DNA from: Flectonema sp. DT1601 | Lineage: Eukaryota > Euglenozoa > Diplonemea > Diplonemida > Diplonemidae | DNA length: 64,000 nt | Reading direction: 5' to 3' | NCBI GenBank assembly: GCA_964019425.1 | Contig: OZ025812.1 | Coordinates: 620,001 to 684,000, forward strand | Part shown: positions 10,940 through 21,119 of the stretch, piece by piece | Layout: each line of letters begins with the position of its first letter | Numbering within the stretch: the stretch's first letter is position 1 | Notes under the pieces: model-generated | The model's input: the letters and a program-made list of their open reading frames with translations, nothing else | What the model was told of the DNA's origin: nothing | The model's database searches: none | Made by a program: the position numbers and the translations under genes

Positions 10940-11049
10940 AGTGGGGGGAGAAAACCTTTGATCCAACTGGATCCCTTAGAGCGGCAAGTGATTAATGGAC
11001 CATAGCTGAGCCTTGAGAACTCAGATTGGGGTTTAGACTAAAAAAGAAA

Positions 11050-11636
11050 TTATCGCCATGGCTTTCTTGTAGGAGCTGGCATCAAGCCTGATTTCTGTGG
11101 CGTTTGCATCTTGTAGCGCTTTAGGGGCGTCGGTGTTGCTGTAACCCTCCGAAGCTTCTCCTTCTGCAACTTTCGAGGGAGCAACACTGTCTTTTCTGTC
11201 TTTTCCCTTGACTGTTTGTTGTCATCGGGGGTCATCTGTTGATGTAATGGAGTCTGTAGTTGTTCGTGAGACTCTGAAGGTGTGTCTGCTTGACATTTTG
11301 GAGTGTCAAACAGGCATCTTCTGTTTACATCGTTTGTCTCTTCATCTGGTATTGCCGTGCGCTTCCCGTTCTCATTTGGAAAGTCTGCTGGGTGACTTGT
11401 GTCCAAGAAGCGGTTCACGTTCCCAAGAATACCAATACCTGATCCAAGATCATCTAATAACACCGGTGAAACTCGCGAAGGTGGGAAGATTACTACTTTT
11501 TTACTACTTTCTTACTACTTTCTAATGGTGTTTCATTCCCAAAAATCGCTCCGATGTCAAAACCATCTTGTTGAATTGTTTCAGTTGTAATGTACAAAGT
11601 TGGTGGAGTCGGTGGATGCAAAAGTGTCAGTTCCAT
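11050..11636 (-). CDS. Unknown Pro/Thr/Gln-rich protein, probably two exons
   Basis: An ATG at 11636 opens a frame (MELTLLHPPTPPTLYITTET) that stays coding-like to about 11520. A cluster of GTAAG-like donors and in-frame stops follows. A second frame runs from about 11470 to 11050 (LDDLGSGIGILGNVNRFLDT and onward, ending in a basic, Pro/Thr-rich tail). A cis intron between about 11520 and 11475 would join them, but the exact donor is ambiguous because of a repeated AAGTAGTAA motif. The PTPPTLYITTE segment resembles PTPPRLFVVSN at the end of the neighbouring upstream frame, so both may be parts of one repeat-bearing gene. No family was recognised. It lies within the mobile-element island, directly downstream of the RHS-like gene, on the host-gene strand. 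Confidence 0.45.
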
Positions 11637-11663
11637 CGACGCGCACAGGACTGGTTTACTTGC

Positions 11664-12248
11664 CTATCGTTGGCAGCTCACATTTGACACTACAAATAAC
11701 CTCGGTGGAGTCGGTTGGAGTTGTTGGTATGACTGTGACGTAACACGCAACCTTTGCTGATGTTGAGGCTGGCTTGTCACTGTAATATATTCAAAGAGAG
11801 GTTGTCTCGTGGTTTGCGAGAAGGCATCGAGAACCTGACTCATAAACTTAAATTGCTGTGTTGTTTGACTTGTAACAGACAATGTTGGCAGAGATGGTCG
11901 GGCTTGTTTTGTTAGCTCAGTTGTGACAAATAGTTCTGACAAACTCCGATAAGTCTGAGACGATGCATGCCACTTTTGTGATTGTGGTTGCGTTGTCATT
12001 AAAATATACTCATAAAGACGCTGTCCTGATGTCTGTGAGAACACATCATGAACCTGTCTGGTGGAGCATACAGTCCCTGCCGATCTACTTCGTGGCTTAT
12101 GTATCCACTTTATCGAAGTAGACTCAGAAAGTTCAGCTTTGTAGAATTTTCTACTGAACTCCGCCTCTCTCTTTGCATCGAGTCTGTGGATCTCCGTCTG
12201 TGTCACAGCACTCAAGCATTGTGGTACAGATTGCGTTTCTGTTTCCAC
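11664..12248 (-). CDS. Unknown protein with two internal repeats
   Basis: A 194-residue frame, open further upstream to about 12344 without a clear start. It contains two diverged repeats: VHDVFSQTSGQRLYEY...TTQPQSQKW and VLDAFSQTTRQPLFEY...TSQPQHQQR. The composition is rich in Gln, Ser and Thr with no membrane segment. The upstream leader carries two copies of a TCAG(C/T)CTA(C/T)GTGGCTG motif (about 12325-12375). The true start is undecided. It could be a repeat-bearing protein carried with the adjacent RHS-like gene, or an element protein. No function is proposed. Confidence 0.45.
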   Translation of the reverse strand: METETQSVPQCLSAVTQTEIHRLDAKREAEFSRKFYKAELSESTSIKWIHKPRSRSAGTVCSTRQVHDVFSQTSGQRLYEYILMTTQPQSQKWHASSQTYRSLSELFVTTELTKQARPSLPTLSVTSQTTQQFKFMSQVLDAFSQTTRQPLFEYITVTSQPQHQQRLRVTSQSYQQLQPTPPRLFVVSNVSCQR

Positions 12249-12659
12249 ATAAGTCTTAGCCTCTGCCTGTTGAGCAGCAAGCCTAAGCCAACCTGACTCA
12301 GTCTTTATTTGAAAAGCAATCCAGCCACATAGGCTGAAAGCTGTGCAGGTTAAAAAGATTCAGCCACGTAGACTGATATCATAAAAATCAGTCAATCACA
12401 CAGGTTAGAAAAACACCAGAAACGTTCAGAGCCACAACAGAGACTTTGACAACTACAGCTCAACTTCTTTGGGGGGGTTAGTGGGTGGAATGAATAAATG
12501 GTTTTCTTTTAGTCGCAGTAAAACCTGAAAAACTACGTTCACCTTTTTATTATTTCGAACATGCAGTTTCTGCTTCTTTTTTTTAAGTAATCATTCCATC
12601 ACTATCTTAAAGGACTTTAAATCTATTGGGAAGTTTTTCTATAAATGTTGGGAGGCTTT

Positions 12660-15079
12660 CTATTCTTCATCTTCGTCTTGCTTGTTAGGACATCGGTTTT
12701 CATGGCACTTCAAACTCCAGTCACTCAGAAATTGTTCTCCTCTGGCATTTGTTGTTGCACCACAATATCTACAGGTTAAGGTCCCAGACACAGATGAGGA
12801 GGTTGTTGTCAGACTACTTTCGACTAGTTCTAAGCTCTCTGCTAGTAGGTATTCCTTCTTCATAATAGGTCTCCAGAAAGGGGCGAATGATCCGAAGTAA
12901 TTGTCCATGCTTTCATAATCAACAACACCAAATAGTTTCTCCTTCATATCACTCTTCCAGGATTGTTCGTTCGTCTTCAGGTTCAAAGTTCTTTTATTGG
13001 TCATCAACACAAAGACATCGTTATCATCACAGGAACGCTTACGATCTTCTTCTAGTTTGTTAAGTTTGGTCCCTGCAAGAGACGGGTTTTCATTGGGCCC
13101 CACAAATTCCTGTGTGTGGCATTGAGTCACCTCATTTATGTTTCCCTTTGAGTCAACCTGACTGAGTGTACAAAAGAAGTCGCCACACTTCGCTCCTTTG
13201 CCATTCTTGATCAGCTTGGTACTGGTTTGGGTTTCGCTACGTTTTGTTCCAAGTTGTGTCTCTGATTGTTTGAAGGTTAGTGGACTGTTTACAACTTCGA
13301 TGTCCCCACCTTTGGTGAACTGCATTCCGCTGTGCAGGTCTTTCAGCTTGATGCGTGCTTGAGGGTGGACCTTTGATAACAGGCATCTATACCATGATGT
13401 GAAGAGTTCCCATGACTCCCCGAAGATCGATGCATGCCAGTCCCAGCCTGTTAACAGTGAACCTCCAAGTAAGGGTTTTGCAACAAGACAAAGCCAAAAT
13501 GGTGACAGCCTCAGTTCATTATTGTGAAGATCCATCAGTCCCATTTTCAGGTAGTAGTCAAGTTCCTTTCCCTTTACAACAGTTGTTGAATGGTTTACTC
13601 TTGTCTTTGTGATAGCGAGACATATCAGCTTGTTTTGTGGCTCCACTGCAAGTTCCTCGATTACGCTGTAGTTCTTCCCTACAAGTGAAAGTACCTTTTC
13701 AGCAGTTTCCTTGAGATTGTCCGTTGTGTCACCCTTATTCAAGACGGCCTCTAAACTCTCAACTGTCCGTGGGTGTTTGTAAGTCAGGTTGTACAATGCA
13801 CGGTTCGCAGGGGTATCAGGAAAGACATGTTCGCCATTCCTTCTAGGTATGTCTGAGAGTGGTGGTGTTTCCATGAACTTGTAGTTAGTCTGGCCCTCTT
13901 GCACAGCATTGGCAAGCGGGATGTGTTGTGTAGCGGAAATGACTGGAATGATAAAGACTGATGATGACAGACACATTTCTGACAGATTGCGAATCAGTAC
14001 TCGCAGTGGATCATTCTCAACAGAACCATCACCCAGCTTTTGAATGCTGTCGATCATGAGGAAGACTGCCACTTTCTTCGGACTTTCGGCGAACTTCAAT
14101 GCCACTGTATCGAGTACTTCTAAGAATGACTTACTATGTTTACACTTGGTACAGAATACTGAAAATTGGTCCACGTTTGATCCAGTTACCTGATCACCAA
14201 TCAAGTGAAACAGTATTCGATATGTGAGATAGTCGAGCTTGTTTACATGATCTTCACCTGTAGGACCAGTTGCGTTGTCGAAAGTTATGTTGATGTGCAG
14301 TGTGTCAGTGAACCCCAACTCTTTAACCTTGTTAATCAGTTGTTCCATCTTGCTTATCTCTGCTAACGTCCTGCTCTTCCCTGTCCCCTGCCCCTGGGCG
14401 TAAAACATCATCTGGAAGTTCTTTTTGTCCTTGGTGTTAGCCCAACATTTGTGGTTTTCCTTGATGACTTGCCAAACTTCATCGAACACTTTCTGAAATC
14501 CATCGAAGTCCCAATTCATCCCGCTTGTCCCCAGAAGTTGTTTGGCACCTTCCCTCGACAACCTTTTGGAATCACACTCCGCAATCAACAGCGTGACATC
14601 ATACTGCAGTCGCTTAATACCATCCTCGCGTTCGCTTTCGTTGTGTGGTTTCTGTTTGGTTGGTGGTCAAATGTGTTTCAAATATGGTTTCACTTCAACT
14701 GTAAAAGAACAAATCTATCCGAAGGGCTGTACTGTGACCAATACAAAAAAAGGTCGGACCCCGTTCAGACAGGTTTACCCCGAAATGCATAAGAAAGAAA
14801 AAGTAAAAGGTATACTTCAGTTGGCTTCAACAAATCAAGTAATTTGCACTTCTCAGTCTTCAGTTCTTGTAACTCGGTGAACTTCAGCATTGCAAGCTGT
14901 TCATTCTCTGTTAATTCGGTTTTATTTCCCAGTCGGATCTGAAGTAAGCCGACATCAACCTCCATATCAATGGCAATTTGCTTAATTTCGGTTTCCTTCG
15001 CTGCAATTTTCGCTACGGTCACATTCCATTGTTTTCTATAATCCTGGTCACCCTGCAGGCAACTTGGTGGAGATGTCAT
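12660..15079 (-). CDS. RHS/Crinkler-like P-loop NTPase, two exons
   Basis: Exon 1 is 14816-15079 and exon 2 is 12660-14651, joined in phase 0 across a 164-nt intron (donor GTATAC, acceptor CCAAACAG), giving 751 residues. Exon 2 upstream of its first ATG is clearly coding (ESEREDGIKRLQYDVTLLIA). A P-loop lies near residue 160 (FYAQGQGTGKSRTLAE) and a Walker B-like strand in VAVFLMIDSIQKL. The order P-loop, hydrophobic strand, then a long helical region resembles the ATPase module of kinetoplastid retrotransposon-hot-spot proteins and Crinkler effectors. That assignment is by pattern only. The first Walker A position is Gln rather than Gly/Ala. The C-terminus has a Cys/His cluster (CRYCG...CHENRC), a likely zinc finger. 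The 5' leader is CAA-rich. The gene looks whole. A truncated relative of its 5' end lies at 18.6 kb. Confidence 0.6.
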
Positions 15080-15937
15080 GGTTTTTGTTTTGGTTTTGGG
15101 TGTTGTTGTTGTTTTTTGAGGAGGGTATCCTGTGGGAAATAGATTGTTAAACTTGGGTTGCCTGTATTAAATCTCCTGCATGAGACTGCTTACTTGCATC
15201 AGCATAATTAACTGATTTCTTTTTCGAGCTTTGCCAACAATCTCTTTGTCCTCTCCATGTTTCCCTGTGTCTGACCAGTCGAAATGTATGTGGATCTAAA
15301 GGTGAAACTGTGGATGAAATGATTTTCTATCTTTTCAGCACTACCCAAAAAGTATAGAAGGAGATGTGCCTGTCACAGCACTACTCAAAGTAGAAAGAAT
15401 CGCAATGCCTGTCATGGCACTAATAGCACTATTCGAAGTAGAAAGAGATATATGCCTGTTACAGCACTGCTCTGTAGTTAGATACTAAAGAAAAAAAACA
15501 GAACGAGTATCCAAGCCTTGGACGAAGTACACACCTACCACCCAAGAAGCCGATGGCAGACCTTCTTTAGGGGTAGGGCATACCAATAAGTCCAACAGAA
15601 TGGCCACAATGTAATATCATCCAACTGAACATCAGAGTAGCTCAATGCCAACTGATGATTTCGAAAAGGTGGGAAGTAACGGACTGGGAGCTTTTGGCTC
15701 CTGCCCTATTCCCGATGTAAACTTTCTTTTTATTTTTTTTTATTTTTAACAGGCCCAAAGGGCGACAATGACAGATGCTGACCAAGGAATAATATTCAAA
15801 TGAATTTTCGTTTCAAAGAAACGAACAGAATTAAGAGAGAGGCAGAAGAAAAAAAAAAATATAATATGAAGAGGAAATAATCAAACATGAAAAAAAAATA
15901 AAAATAAAAATAAAAAAAAAAATAAATAAACGTTATA
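15080..15937. other. Intergenic, with short tandem repeats
   Basis: Upstream region of the RHS-like gene. An acceptor (TATTTCCCACAG) lies about 65 nt before its ATG. A three-copy degenerate repeat is at 15339-15480. No gene seen. Confidence 0.5.
15339..15480. repeat. Degenerate tandem repeat, about three copies
   Basis: Units share TGCCTGTCACAGCACTACTC followed by AAAGTAGAAAGA, with substitutions and small length differences between copies. Confidence 0.65.
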
Positions 15938-16098
15938 TGAGAGGATGCCAAAAGTAGGGTACAATTTTGGGCCACGGGTATCTGACGGTCCCTAAGTGTG
16001 AATCCGACCACTTTTCACAAGATATTTTATACTCAAAAAATGCAATTCCGTGTCTGGGAAGTGATTTTACTCGCCGCTAGTTTCAAAATTCCATATTT
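15938..16098 (+). repeat. Left TIR of relic II
   Basis: 161 bp, the reverse complement of 17581-17741, from TGAGAGGATGCCAAAAGTAG to AAAATTCCATATTT. Confidence 0.85.
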
Positions 16099-16199
16099 CC
16101 TTCACTAAAGACCCCTCTTTGTAGGCTAACAGGCCTTTGTCCTGTATGAACCATTTTTGCTGCCTTTTTAAATCATGTCGTTTATTTATCTGAAACCAG

Positions 16200-17441
16200 T
16201 TAAATCCCTGCAACATCCAGAAACATGCAAGAAAAAGTTGTTATCTCGCGGTTCAAAGAGCTAATGACAGAAATGGGTGAGCAGCTCCAATAGGGGGAGC
16301 GAAACAGTGCTAGTGGGTCGACAAAGAGATGGGTGACATTAGCGAAACAGCTGCTTGAGTGCCTTTCAGGAGGCGATGTTGACAGCATGCTCAGGGATGT
16401 TATTGGCATATCAAGTCTGTGGAAATGTGTTGCTCCCCCTTGTGTAGGTGAGATGATAAGTAGTTTAGAAGTTGGAAAGAGGAGGAGAGTTTTTAAAACA
16501 CTTGACAGCAACGGGTGGAAGTTTTAACACTTTGCAGAAGCCGGTATTAAGATCGGAAGGAAGGCATGGGATGAGAGAAACAGTGAGGCTCAGATGCTAG
16601 GACGGCCAAGAAAAACCAATGAGGAGATGGCAGAAGTTGTCGACAGCGAGCACAGGGCAGCATCGGCGGAAACCTCTATCACACTGAAGAGGCTGTCGAA
16701 GGTGCGAGACTCAACCGTCACCATCCAGAATGTCTTGCCAACTTTCCGGAGCATCTATGAGAGCAGCTCTCTCAGAGATAAGATTTCAATGACAACCTTT
16801 CGTAGGATGAGAAAAGAAGAATTCCGCAAACTGGCCCGCCGAACTGATGTTTGTAACTACTGCCTGGCAGGCCAGTCAATCAGGAAGAAACTGGGGAAGC
16901 TCCTTAAAAGTGCTAAAGGGAAGTCCGGTTACTCGATGAGTGTCTAGAATGTCTCTCGCTCAAGTGGTCTTATTCTCCAGTGCATGCTCAATTCTTCTGG
17001 AAGTGTACCCCAAAATATTAAACTTCAGGCTGCAGAATACATTCAGCAACTCGTAGAGATTGATCTTCACACTGAGGAATTCCGACGCCAGAACGCGATT
17101 TACGCTGAAAAAACACAAGACCCAGGTGACAGTCTGGTGATCACCCTAGACTACAAAGAAAAGGGTACATTGCCACAGGTTCCGCAGGAAGGCAACAGCC
17201 ATTTCTACGAGCAGGGGAAATACAGTTGCTTGGGGGAAAAGGGACACAGATACCCAAAAGGAAAAGAAAGCAGCGTCAGTGTAAGGGGTGCAGTGAGGTT
17301 GACCACGACTTGCGCAACTGCCCTAGATCAGAATTTGAAAGCAGCACCAGTAGCATCATTACCAGTAGTGACAATATGTGTACCAGTATCAGTAGTACCT
17401 GTGCTAGTAGCAGTACTTCCAGTACTCCCAGTGACGTGTAG
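16200..17441 (+). pseudogene. Transposase relic inside element II, middle missing
   Basis: Plus-strand frames at 16333-16527, 16594-16947, 16984-17448 and 17226-17441 are consecutive parts of one degraded gene. The N-terminal part includes TDVCNYCLAGQSIRKKL, a Cys-containing motif. DSLVITLDYKEKGTLP resembles the first catalytic Asp region (DFKEN-like) of a DDE transposase. The end carries KQRQCKGCSEVDHDLRNCP, a zinc knuckle shared with relic I. The segment with the second and third acidic residues, present in relic I, is absent here, so a large internal deletion separates the DYKEK and knuckle regions. Frames change several times, so no functional protein is expected from this copy. The superfamily is unidentified. 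Confidence 0.6.
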
Positions 17442-17580
17442 CAATTAAGAACTTCAGCAAAATCAATGATTTTTATAAAAAAGAAAGCACATCATTGCAT
17501 TATCAGTACTGCCTATTAAGCACCTGGTCGAACTTAGTATCACTACCATTCTCCTTATACTACAGGTAAGCTCTTAGGGA

Positions 17581-17741
17581 AAATATGGAATTTTGAAACT
17601 AGCGGTGAGTAAAATCACTTCCCAGACACGGAATTGCATTTTTTGAGTATAAAATATCTTGTGAAAAGTGGTCGGATTCACACTTAGGGACTGTCAGATA
17701 CCCATGGCCCAAAATTGTACCCTACTTTTGGCACGTTCTCA
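17581..17741 (-). repeat. Right TIR of relic II
   Basis: Inverted copy of 15938-16098, from AAATATGGAATTTTGAAACT to GGCACGTTCTCA, followed by TA. Confidence 0.85.
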
Positions 17742-17905
17742 TATGTAAAAGAAAAAAAAAAAAAGAAAAAAAAAGACCAGAAAAGGAAAGAGAAAATGAA
17801 AAGGTATAATATTTTTGTGGGGATATGGGGATAGCAGGGAGATGCTCTTTTTTTTTTTTTTTTTTAAATTTTTTATAATTTTTTTTTTTTTTAAAAAAGG
17901 AAACA

Positions 17906-18112
17906 ATCAGTTTAGCGTCTCGATCAGGACGGAAAATAGAAATTAATCGACAGAGTCGATCGATAAAAAAATACAATGATAACATTGTTTATTTTTTTTT
18001 TTTATTTTTTTTTTTATTTTTTTTATTAATTTTTTAAAGAAAAAACAATCAGTTTAGCGTCTTGACCAGGACGGAAAATAGAAATTAGTCGACAAAGTCG
18101 ATCGATAAAAAA
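17906..18112. repeat. Direct repeat pair, about 65-110 bp each
   Basis: ACAATCAGTTTAGCGTC followed by a conserved block ending GTCGATCGATAAAA occurs at about 17906-17970 and again at about 18045-18112, within T/A runs. Both copies are followed by a small palindrome (AACAATG...AACAATGTT type). Confidence 0.75.
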
Positions 18113-18243
18113 AAAAAAAAACAATGCTAACAATGTTATTCTTTTTTTTTTTTATTCTTTTTATTAATTTTCATCTCGAAGACATGTTTTACGAGCGAAA
18201 GAGAATTGTGGCAGCGTAACGTTAACACCCTTACTTTATAGGC

Positions 18244-18600
18244 TTGTTTCCGGTTGCGATCTACAGCACAACTCAAATACAAGACCTCACATCAATCATG
18301 TGCGGGTATTATGTGATAGACTTCTTCGAGTCCGTTAATGATGCGGACTCGTACTATAATTTCATATTCAATAAATATGGGGGGTCGCCTGATGAGAATG
18401 AAAAAGTTATTAAAGGATCTGGTATACAGGAATGGCTGGTCTCTAAGCTGGGTGACACAGAGTTGCATCTACCGGTCCTGACCAAGAAGGGGATAGAAAA
18501 GGCTTCTTTCGCAGGACCGAATACCAATCTGGAAAAGAGAGTTAAGAACCTTGATGTAAACATAACCCGCTCGCAAACCCGCAAACCCGCTGACAATTTC
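18244..18600 (+). pseudogene. Fossil fragment of a virus-type (adenain/C48-like) cysteine protease
   Basis: A plus-strand stretch contains IQDLTSIMCGYYVIDFFE followed by an Asn/Lys-rich helix region. This resembles the catalytic-Cys end of adenovirus/Polinton-type or Ulp1-like proteases. Family assignment is tentative. It is only a C-terminal fragment of an old element, with no companion genes or terminal repeats seen, and it looks broken. It abuts the opposite-strand 5' fragment of an RHS-like gene. Confidence 0.4.
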
Positions 18601-18665
18601 GCTATGATGTCAATATATTGTTTTCTGTATTCCTCGACAACCTGCACTTCACTTGGTGTACTCAT
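18585..18665 (-). pseudogene. Truncated 5' end of an RHS-like gene
   Basis: The minus strand reads MSTPSEVQVVEEYRKQYIDI and then loses similarity. This parallels MTSPPSCLQGDQDYRKQWN at the start of the intact gene at 15079. The leaders also match in layout: a pyrimidine-rich CCCACCCAG acceptor, a run of A and CAA repeats, then AAACCATG. Only about 25 codons remain, joined to unrelated sequence. It is a duplicate 5' end, cut by rearrangement. Confidence 0.55.
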
Positions 18666-18699
18666 GGTTTTGTTGTTGTTTTTTTTGGGGATTCAAATC

Positions 18700-19529
18700 T
18701 GGGTGGGTGGGAAAAGTTTAGGATCATGAAATGGGCGATCGAGCGGAACTTGGCAAACAATGCGGACACAGGTTGATCTCAGTTTGTGTGCGTGTTATCA
18801 TCATTTTCTCTCTCAGGTGCAATACAGTGATGGAATGGGAACTGCTATTTTGGCTTCTGAAGATGGTATCAACCGTTGCCCGATGGATAAACTCAGAGTC
18901 TCTAATGCTTAAGCAATCTTAAAGAAAGTTTCAACCAACTGATGTTACATCACTAATCCTGAAAGGTTCAGTGTAGGTAGGGTTGTATAAATGATCAGAT
19001 CTGCGAAAAGGAAAGCCAAGTCAAGTGACCCACTCATCTGTCCCGCAATTGCCCTGCATTCGGTGCTGCACATACCTGTTATAAACAACAATAAAGTAAC
19101 TAAAAAAAAAGTATCCAGTGGTTGCTGTCATATTCATTTGGTACGTAATTAAAAATTCAATTTCTTACTGCGTGAAGTAACAGTAATTAGGTCACAAAGT
19201 ACGACTACGTTCGAAAAGGAAGATAGAAGAAAGAAGGGAAAAAAAACCCTAATACGGTGCTTCACTCTGTAGTTGGTAAACCGAATGACCATTGCTGTTG
19301 TTGTTTTTCTTTCTTTCTTTCTTTTAGCTTCTTTTTTTTTTTCGTACGAGTTTTTTTTTCAAGAAAAACATTAAGGAATTTTTTTTAAATATAAAAGTGG
19401 GACACGGTCTATTGCAACAGCTGTGAAAAATTGAAAAGTAGTAAAATACTCAGAACATCGTGTAAAGGTCAGTACTCCAAAAAAAAAAAAAAAAAACATC
19501 TGCTCAGGGTGGTCAAGGGGAAGTCTATA
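18700..19529. other. Intergenic
   Basis: No gene seen. It contains pyrimidine runs near 19310-19370 and an A run near 19478. Confidence 0.5.
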
Positions 19530-21119
19530 TCAGGATTCATCAAACAGCTCTAATCTGAATGGCAATACAGGAAGTAGAGTATCTTTATCATATAAAGAAC
19601 ACTCATAAGGACCTGTCGTTGGTTGGCATGCTGTTCTATACCAAGCGTAACGAACTTCTTGTGGATTCGGCACAGAAGCAGGAATCTGAAAAGAAACAGA
19701 ATTTAACGACACGGAGGTGACAGAAGTGTTTATATAAGTCCATCCCCACTCAGTTGTAACGGAAAAGTCACGCACTTCATATCCAACATTGTTTTGTACT
19801 AACAACGAACTCGATATGTTTGCAAAGAAAATCTCTACAACAGAATCACTCACCGTAGCATTGTAAGCAATCGGACCAGAGTAGTAGGTATCCCTTCCGT
19901 AAATAACATTTAAAGCAGCATTAAATAATCTACGACTCACCTGTTGTTTATATCTTGGATGGATATCAGTAAAAGGTGAGGTTGCATCTCCTAAGTCAAT
20001 AGCTGTAGCCATAAAGACTGATGGCATTGCTTTGTTAGGAACCATTGAGTAATTACCAAGCTGCCCATGTCTGACTATAGCTGTGTCTATACACTGTCCT
20101 GCGCTAGAACAAGTCCCATTAGCAGAATCGTTCCACGACGAAATCTGAACAAACCCGAACGGAAATAGCAAAGATGTGTTGCTGGCGATGTGCCATCGAG
20201 TTCTCCAATTGCTTATCATGGCTGGGAATAAGCAGGCGTAGATTGGGGCATGATCGTTATCACAGTCGGATTCTCCTTGGTACCAAATAGCTCCTTTAAT
20301 ATTTGTCCTTAAGAAGGGGACGATCATAGAATTCCAGAGAATAGAACCCGAACTGGGATACCCTCCATATTTAGTTGGATATGCTACACCAGTCTCGTTG
20401 ACGTTAATTACGGACTCTGGTGGTCCTCCTGATGGGCAATCTGCAATAGCTTCAGGTGGACTCCAAGAACGGAGGGGAGTACCTCCCCAATTAGTTGCTA
20501 TCAAACCAATCGGGTATTTTAATTCCTCATTTAAGTCCCTTCCAAAAAACCAACAGGCTGCTGAAAAAAAAGTCCAATTCCCACCTCCAACAGATGAGCT
20601 TGAAGCGACAACCCAATTTTGTTCAACGCCAAGTAGCTGTTGTTGTTCTTTAACAGATTGAAGCATTGATGCCGTGAATAGTCTAATGGTTGGATAGTTA
20701 TTTGCTGCTGCAACCTCAGCAGTTGCATTAAACGCTTGATCGACTGTGAATTGCATGTTTGACTGACCAGAGCAAACGTAAACGTCGCCGAACAGGATGT
20801 TATTAATTTCTATGGTCTGCTTGTCTTTTAAAGTTGCAATAATCACATACGGTATATCAGATGCTGCGATTGGATTAAAACTAACCTTCCACAATACTAT
20901 CCCTGTTTCACTAATAGTAGTGGTCTGAATGTGTTGAATAACATTACCTGATTCCATGAGCACAACTGTGACTATCTCACCAACAACATCACTCAATCCC
21001 CAAACCTGAGCAGATGATGGTTGTTGTTGAAGTACCATGTTATCACCCATCGTGTTAGAAAATTTAAATTCTCCAGAAGAAAACACAACCGTCAGCAGAC
21101 ATACAAAAAGTCTTATCAT
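19530..21119 (-). CDS. SIAE: Secreted sialate O-acetylesterase, paralogue 1
   Basis: A 529-residue protein with a signal peptide (MIRLFVCLLTVVFSSG). The SGNH-type esterase blocks of the SIAE family are present: nucleophile Ser in CSGQSNMQF, IWYQGESD in the middle, and Asp/His in FTDIHPRYK near residue 390. An N-terminal beta-sandwich (FSNTMGDNMVLQQ) and a C-terminal strand-rich domain are as in family members. SIAE removes O-acetyl groups from sialic or related sugars, usually in the secretory pathway. About seven N-x-S/T sequons suit a secreted glycoprotein. CAA repeats directly precede the ATG. It is the downstream member of a tandem pair. Whether this organism's substrate is sialic acid is unknown. 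Confidence 0.9.
   Translation of the reverse strand: MIRLFVCLLTVVFSSGEFKFSNTMGDNMVLQQQPSSAQVWGLSDVVGEIVTVVLMESGNVIQHIQTTTISETGIVLWKVSFNPIAASDIPYVIIATLKDKQTIEINNILFGDVYVCSGQSNMQFTVDQAFNATAEVAAANNYPTIRLFTASMLQSVKEQQQLLGVEQNWVVASSSSVGGGNWTFFSAACWFFGRDLNEELKYPIGLIATNWGGTPLRSWSPPEAIADCPSGGPPESVINVNETGVAYPTKYGGYPSSGSILWNSMIVPFLRTNIKGAIWYQGESDCDNDHAPIYACLFPAMISNWRTRWHIASNTSLLFPFGFVQISSWNDSANGTCSSAGQCIDTAIVRHGQLGNYSMVPNKAMPSVFMATAIDLGDATSPFTDIHPRYKQQVSRRLFNAALNVIYGRDTYYSGPIAYNATVSDSVVEIFFANISSSLLVQNNVGYEVRDFSVTTEWGWTYINTSVTSVSLNSVSFQIPASVPNPQEVRYAWYRTACQPTTGPYECSLYDKDTLLPVLPFRLELFDES

Larger units (their letters stand above)
15938..17741 (+). mobile_element. TIR DNA transposon relic II, 1.8 kb, both ends present
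   Basis: A complete element of about 1804 bp bounded by 161-bp terminal inverted repeats, each starting TGAG and flanked by TA, which suggests a TA target duplication. The interior carries a plus-strand transposase relic lacking its middle. The TIRs are close to identical, differing at a small number of positions by eye, so it moved more recently than relic I. It is probably an internally deleted copy mobilised in trans, but no full-length partner is in the window. Confidence 0.8.
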
